Part shown: positions 60,560-64,000 of the stretch, one piece after another
How positions within the stretch are numbered: position 1 is the stretch's first letter
Layout of the letters: each line of letters begins with the position of its first letter
Source of the DNA: Pseudogemmobacter bohemicus
Lineage (GTDB): Bacteria > Pseudomonadota > Alphaproteobacteria > Rhodobacterales > Rhodobacteraceae
Assembly: GCF_003290025.1 (NCBI RefSeq)
Contig: NZ_QNHG01000001.1
Span: 825,434-889,433 of the forward strand
Direction of reading: 5' to 3'
Length of the DNA: 64,000 bases
Program-made: the position numbers and the translations under genes
Notes under the pieces: generated by a model
Told to the model about the DNA's origin: nothing
The model's input: the letters and a program-made list of their open reading frames with translations, nothing else
The model's database searches: none

Positions 60560-61819
60560 ATGGCAGAGTTGACACATGGTGACGCCACCCCGCTGACGAC
60601 AGCGGATGGCCGTCCTCTCAAGGCGGCGCTGGCGGCGGCACAGGCAAAGGCGAAATGGCGCGCGTTCTTTCTGGTGCTGCCCTTGCTTTTGTTCATCGTG
60701 ATCACCTTTGTCGTCCCGATCGGTCAGATGCTCCAGCGCTCAGTCTACCATGACGGGTTCTCGAAAACCTCGCCCAATCTGGCGGCCTGGTTCGATGCCA
60801 ACCCCGCCGGGACCGAACCCGATGAGGCAGCCTTTGCCGCCCTCGCCGCCGATCTTGTGCTGATGAAAGACAACCGCCTTGCCGGTGAGGCCGGCACAAG
60901 GATAAACTATTCGGTGCCGGGGACGCGCTCGCTCTTCACCGCCTCGGCGCGTGGGGCCGATGAGCTGGCACCGCCCTTCCGGGAGGCACTGACCGGGCAG
61001 GATGCCAAATGGGGCGATCCGCTGATCTGGGTCGCGATGCGCGAGGCCGCCTCCCCCTGGACCACCGATTTCTATCTGACCGGCATCGACATGCAGCGCA
61101 CGGCCGATGGCGGTATCGAGAAGGTCGCAGAATCAAGCCGGGTCTATCTCTGGCTCTATGCCAGGACCTTCATTCTCTCGGCGGTGATCACCGGCATCTG
61201 CCTGCTGCTCGCCTTTCCGATTGCCCATATGCTGGCCACGCTGCCGATGGCGAAGGCCAATCTGCTGATGATCCTCGTGCTCTTGCCGTTCTGGACCTCG
61301 CTTCTGGTCCGCACCACCTCCTGGATCGTGCTTTTGCAAGGCCAGGGCGTGGTCAATTCGCTGATGGTCTCGCTTGGCATCATCGACGATGCCGGGCGGC
61401 TGCAGATGATCTACAACCAGACAGGGACCATCATCGTGATGGTGCATATTCTGCTGCCTTTCATGGTGCTGCCGCTTTACTCGGTGATGCGGGTGATCCC
61501 ACCAGGCTATGCCCGCGCTGCCCGCTCGCTTGGCGCCACCTCCTGGACGACCTTCCGCCGCATCTACCTGCCGCAGACCCTGCCCGGGATCGGGGCGGGG
61601 GTGCTCCTCGTCTTCATACTGGCGGTCGGCTATTACATCACGCCCGCGCTGGTCGGTGGCGCCGATGGACAGCTCTTCTCGAACCAGATCCAGTTCCATA
61701 TGTCCAAATCCAACTGGAGCCAGGCGGCCGCCCTTGCCGCGATGCTCCTCGCAGGCGTGCTTGTGCTTTACTGGCTCTATGACCGCCTGATCGGCATCGA
61801 CAAACTGAAGCTCGGCTGA
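60560..61819 (+). CDS. Polyamine-type ABC transporter permease, PotB-like, with large periplasmic insertion
   Basis: A 419-aa inner-membrane permease; PotB is normally ~280. The extra ~130 residues lie between the first membrane helix (~38-60) and the second (~200), in a periplasmic loop that holds no cysteines or known motif. The EAA loop that contacts the ATPase is visible as ARAARSLGATSWTTFRRIYLPQTLPGI, and the other helices follow the PotB layout. Pairs with the PotC-like permease downstream. Confidence 0.85.
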   Translation: MAELTHGDATPLTTADGRPLKAALAAAQAKAKWRAFFLVLPLLLFIVITFVVPIGQMLQRSVYHDGFSKTSPNLAAWFDANPAGTEPDEAAFAALAADLVLMKDNRLAGEAGTRINYSVPGTRSLFTASARGADELAPPFREALTGQDAKWGDPLIWVAMREAASPWTTDFYLTGIDMQRTADGGIEKVAESSRVYLWLYARTFILSAVITGICLLLAFPIAHMLATLPMAKANLLMILVLLPFWTSLLVRTTSWIVLLQGQGVVNSLMVSLGIIDDAGRLQMIYNQTGTIIVMVHILLPFMVLPLYSVMRVIPPGYARAARSLGATSWTTFRRIYLPQTLPGIGAGVLLVFILAVGYYITPALVGGADGQLFSNQIQFHMSKSNWSQAAALAAMLLAGVLVLYWLYDRLIGIDKLKLG

Positions 61820-61856
61820 CCCCCCTGAGAAAGGGAAGGGCAATCCGGCCCCTCCC

Positions 61857-61909
61857 TTTCATCTGTCCATAAATATCCTCTGGGGGTCCGGGGGGCGAAG
61901 CGCCCCCGG
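61857..61909 (-). repeat. Intergenic hairpin repeat, copy A6
   Basis: Minus-strand reading: CCGGGGGCG/CGCCCCCGG stem, then CCCCCAGAGGATATTTATGGACAGATGAAA. It lies between the two permease genes of one operon, so it must be transcribed through. Confidence 0.75.
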
Positions 61910-61947
61910 CGATCTCCGGATACGACACCACCTGTCAGGAGACAGAC

Positions 61948-62901
61948 ATGGCCCTTCCGACCTATGCCGACCCGCTGGAGCGCGCCTGGTATTACGCCTA
62001 TATCGTGATCTGCACGCTGATCTTCATCTTCCTGATCGCACCGATCCTGGTGATCATTCCGCTGTCCTTCAACGCAGAGCCCTATTTCACCTTCACCTCA
62101 AAGATGCTGAGCTTTGATCCCGAGGGCTACTCCCTGCGCTGGTATAATGAGCTGGTGGTCAAGGGCATGCAGTCCACCGGCGCGACCGGCACGGCCTGGT
62201 GGTCGGATATGTGGCAAAGCTCCGTCTGGGTGAAAGCGGCGAAGAATTCGGTGATCATCGGCTTCTGGGCCACGATTCTCTCGACAGTGCTGGGGACGCT
62301 CGCGGCGCTTGGCCTCTCGCGCCCCGAAATGCCCTCCCGGCGGCTGATCATGGCGGTGCTGATCTCGCCGATGATCGTGCCTATCATCATCGTGGCGACG
62401 GGGATGTTCTTCTTCTATTCGAACCCCTGTTCGGTTATCGGCCTGACCTGCGGCACCGAAGAGAAACCCTGGCGCCTGACTTCGACTTATCTCGGCGTGA
62501 TCCTCGCCCATGCTGCGCTTGGAATTCCTTTCGTGATCATCACCGTGACGGCGACGCTGTCGGGCTTTGATCAATCGCTGATCCGGGCTGCGGCCAGCCT
62601 TGGTGCCAATCCGCGCACGACGTTTTTCAAGGTGATCATGCCGCTGATCCTGCCGGGTGTGATTTCGGGCGCGTTGTTTGCTTTTGTGACCTCTTTCGAC
62701 GAGGTGGTCGCTGTGCTGCTGATCGCCGGGCCAGAGCAGCAGACCATCCCGCGCCAGATGTGGAACGGGATCCGTGAGGCGATCAGCCCGGCCATCCTCG
62801 CTGTGGCGACCATTCTCGTGGTGATCTCGATCGCGCTTCTGACCACCATCGAGGTCCTGCGCCGCCGTTCCGATGCGATGCGCGGCGTGACGGGCCGCTG
62901 A
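61948..62901 (+). CDS. Polyamine-type ABC transporter permease, PotC-like
   Basis: A 317-aa permease with about six membrane helices. EAA loop: ALIRAAASLGANPRTTFFKVIMPLILPG. A periplasmic segment between helices 1 and 2 contains MLSFDPEGYSLRWYNELV, a PotC-family feature (FSLRWY). It forms the membrane channel with the PotB-like protein. Starts with ATG after AGGAGACAG. Ends the operon; a double hairpin follows. Confidence 0.9.
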   Translation: MALPTYADPLERAWYYAYIVICTLIFIFLIAPILVIIPLSFNAEPYFTFTSKMLSFDPEGYSLRWYNELVVKGMQSTGATGTAWWSDMWQSSVWVKAAKNSVIIGFWATILSTVLGTLAALGLSRPEMPSRRLIMAVLISPMIVPIIIVATGMFFFYSNPCSVIGLTCGTEEKPWRLTSTYLGVILAHAALGIPFVIITVTATLSGFDQSLIRAAASLGANPRTTFFKVIMPLILPGVISGALFAFVTSFDEVVAVLLIAGPEQQTIPRQMWNGIREAISPAILAVATILVVISIALLTTIEVLRRRSDAMRGVTGR

Positions 62902-62910
62902 AAGCGGCCC

Positions 62911-62954
62911 CGATTTCTATCAAGAAATCGGACCGGAGTTTTTGAAAACTCCGG
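62911..62954. terminator. Double hairpin between convergent genes
   Basis: Stem CGATTTCT / AGAAATCG (62911-62918, 62923-62930), then two bases, then a 10-bp stem CCGGAGTTTT / AAAACTCCGG (62933-62942, 62945-62954). Same layout as the pair at 4005-4048. Placed between the convergent potC-like and AEC genes, it probably terminates both. Confidence 0.7.
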
Positions 62955-62963
62955 TTCACCGCA

Positions 62964-63902
62964 TCAGGGCAGAAGCTGTAGCCAGATCCAGACCGAGACG
63001 ATCGAAAACCCGGTGCCGAACAGCACCGCCGAGGCATTCACCCGCTTTGCCACCCCATCCATATGGGCGAACATATAGGCATTGGCGCCCGGTGCCATCG
63101 CGGCAGTCAGGATCACCGAACGCAGGGCTGCATCGCTGATCCCGAAAGCGCCGCGCCCGATGCCCCAGGCTATGGCCGGATGGATCACCAGCGAGGTCAC
63201 ACAGACCATGGCGATGGTCCAGCGATCGCCCTCTGGCCGGTAGCGGTACAGCACCCCGCCCAGCCCGAACAGGGCTGCCGGCAGTGCCGCCAGCGCCAGC
63301 ATATCCACCGCCGACCAGAGCGGACCGGGCAGCGGCACCCCGCTCAGATTGACCGCGAAGCCGAAGATGATCCCCAGCACCAGCGGCTGATGCAGGATCG
63401 CCCCCGCGATCTTGCGCGCAAGCCGCAGCGGAGACAGGCCCTGACCGCGCGTCCGCGCCCATTCCATCAGCGAGATCCCCAGCCCGTAAAACAGCGGCGA
63501 ATGCACCGAGATGATCGCGAAATTCCCCGCCAGCGCTTCGGGACCATAGGCGCGCTCGGTAATCGGCAGGCCAAGCAGCAGCGAATTCGAGAACATCCCC
63601 GCGAAACCGATGGCAATCGCATCGGGGAGTGGCCTTTTGAACAGCCACAGCGCACCGGCGAAACAGATCGCAAAACCGGAAAACGCTCCGATATAGAAAG
63701 AGAGCATCAGCCCCGGATCATAGGCCAGCGACAGGTCCAGCCCCGCCACGCCGCGAAACAGCACACAGGGCAATGCGTAATTCTGCGCGAATTTCATCAG
63801 CCCGTCGATATGGCTGTCGCTGAACTTCCCCATCCGCGCCGCCAGCCAGCCGAATCCGATCACGATGAAAACCGGCAGGATAACGTCTAACAGGGCTGAC
63901 AT
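62964..63902 (-). CDS. AEC-family (auxin efflux carrier-type) permease
   Basis: A 312-aa protein with about ten membrane segments. The N-terminus VILPVFIVIGFGWLAARMGKF and the SLLLGLPI segment (F/SNSLLLGLPI) match the auxin efflux carrier family, which in bacteria exports or imports dicarboxylates and similar compounds. Substrate unknown. It is convergent with the polyamine operon. Confidence 0.88.
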   Translation of the reverse strand: MSALLDVILPVFIVIGFGWLAARMGKFSDSHIDGLMKFAQNYALPCVLFRGVAGLDLSLAYDPGLMLSFYIGAFSGFAICFAGALWLFKRPLPDAIAIGFAGMFSNSLLLGLPITERAYGPEALAGNFAIISVHSPLFYGLGISLMEWARTRGQGLSPLRLARKIAGAILHQPLVLGIIFGFAVNLSGVPLPGPLWSAVDMLALAALPAALFGLGGVLYRYRPEGDRWTIAMVCVTSLVIHPAIAWGIGRGAFGISDAALRSVILTAAMAPGANAYMFAHMDGVAKRVNASAVLFGTGFSIVSVWIWLQLLP

Positions 63903-63923
63903 GTCTGGAACTCTTGCAGGGCC

Positions 63924-64000
63924 TCAGCCCGGGATGTCGTACTCTATGACCATGCCGTCAAAGGCCGGACGAATATGCGCCGGCAGCTCGGCGCAGAGCG
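63924..64000 (-). CDS. 3' end of an unidentified minus-strand gene (truncated by the window)
   Basis: An open frame runs from the right edge to TGA at 63924-63926; it lies 21 bases before the AEC gene and in the same orientation, which fits an operon. The visible C-terminus is LCAELPAHIRPAFDGMVIEYDIPG in outline. Too short to assign. Confidence 0.45.
   Translation of the reverse strand, partial: LCAELPAHIRPAFDGMVIEYDIPG

Noticed and set aside
1-64000. Mobile elements or prophage
   Set aside because: I found no transposase, integrase, phage or conjugation gene, and no terminal inverted repeats with target duplications.

Overview
The window looks like a chromosomal segment from a member of the Rhodobacteraceae (Alphaproteobacteria; a Rhodobacter/Paracoccus-like organism). 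The reasons are high GC, densely packed genes with ATGA/GTGA overlaps, frequent GTG starts, and typical order and content: a purL–GNAT–GNAT–bolA–grxD run, a ZapA locus, an alphaproteobacterial ctaA/Cox15, an SspB with the alpha-type C-terminus, and many intergenic hairpin repeats ending in GATATTT..GACAGATGAA. No species can be named from sequence alone. There are no transposases, integrases, phage genes or CRISPR arrays; this is core-like chromosome with a few accessory blocks.

Layout. 0.1–4 kb: transketolase (minus), diverging from a plus operon of a coiled-coil protein, ZapA and an MliC-like secreted protein. 4–9 kb: a minus operon purL, two acetyltransferases, bolA, a small membrane protein and grxD, with an intrinsic terminator/possible sRNA in front of purL. 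8.6–16.8 kb: housekeeping (LysR regulator, murI, ThiE-like protein, trmJ-type methyltransferase, lytic transglycosylase, EcsC-like protein, GNAT, purD). 17–26 kb: ctaA, M32 carboxypeptidase, MFS transporter, methyltransferase, sspB, chromate transporter, universal stress protein, PHP-domain protein.

25.5–36.6 kb is a catabolic island: a divergent LysR regulator with an ATC-N9-GAT operator, two paralogous dimethylglycine/sarcosine dehydrogenase-type flavoproteins, an isocitrate-lyase/PEP-mutase-family protein, an MttB-superfamily methyltransferase without pyrrolysine, an aldehyde dehydrogenase and a beta-hydroxyacid-type dehydrogenase. I infer demethylation and oxidation of an N-methylated compound with methyl groups passed to tetrahydrofolate; the substrate is unknown. 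36.6–40.5 kb: zwf–pgl–pgi behind a perfect 16-bp palindrome resembling a LacI-type operator.

40.5–43.5 kb: ridA, a small secreted protein, a sulfotransferase-like protein, tRNA-Thr(TGT) and a structured but apparently non-coding stretch. 43.5–49.8 kb: a minus-strand cluster joining two envelope modules that in Bacillus are separate (XpaC+TelA and zinc-ribbon+SPFH), plus a DUF2927 lipoprotein, a DUF4241-like secreted protein and a 27-codon membrane micro-ORF. I regard this and the MttB island as the most interesting systems here.

50–57 kb: RluB-type pseudouridine synthase with a long basic tail, tadA, a CBS protein, a UPF0173 hydrolase, gatC–gatA, a lipoprotein, an amidase and the RNase P RNA gene. 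57.6–62.9 kb: a polyamine-type ABC transporter operon with an inserted DUF2314 gene. The window ends with an AEC-family permease and the 3' end of an unidentified minus-strand gene.
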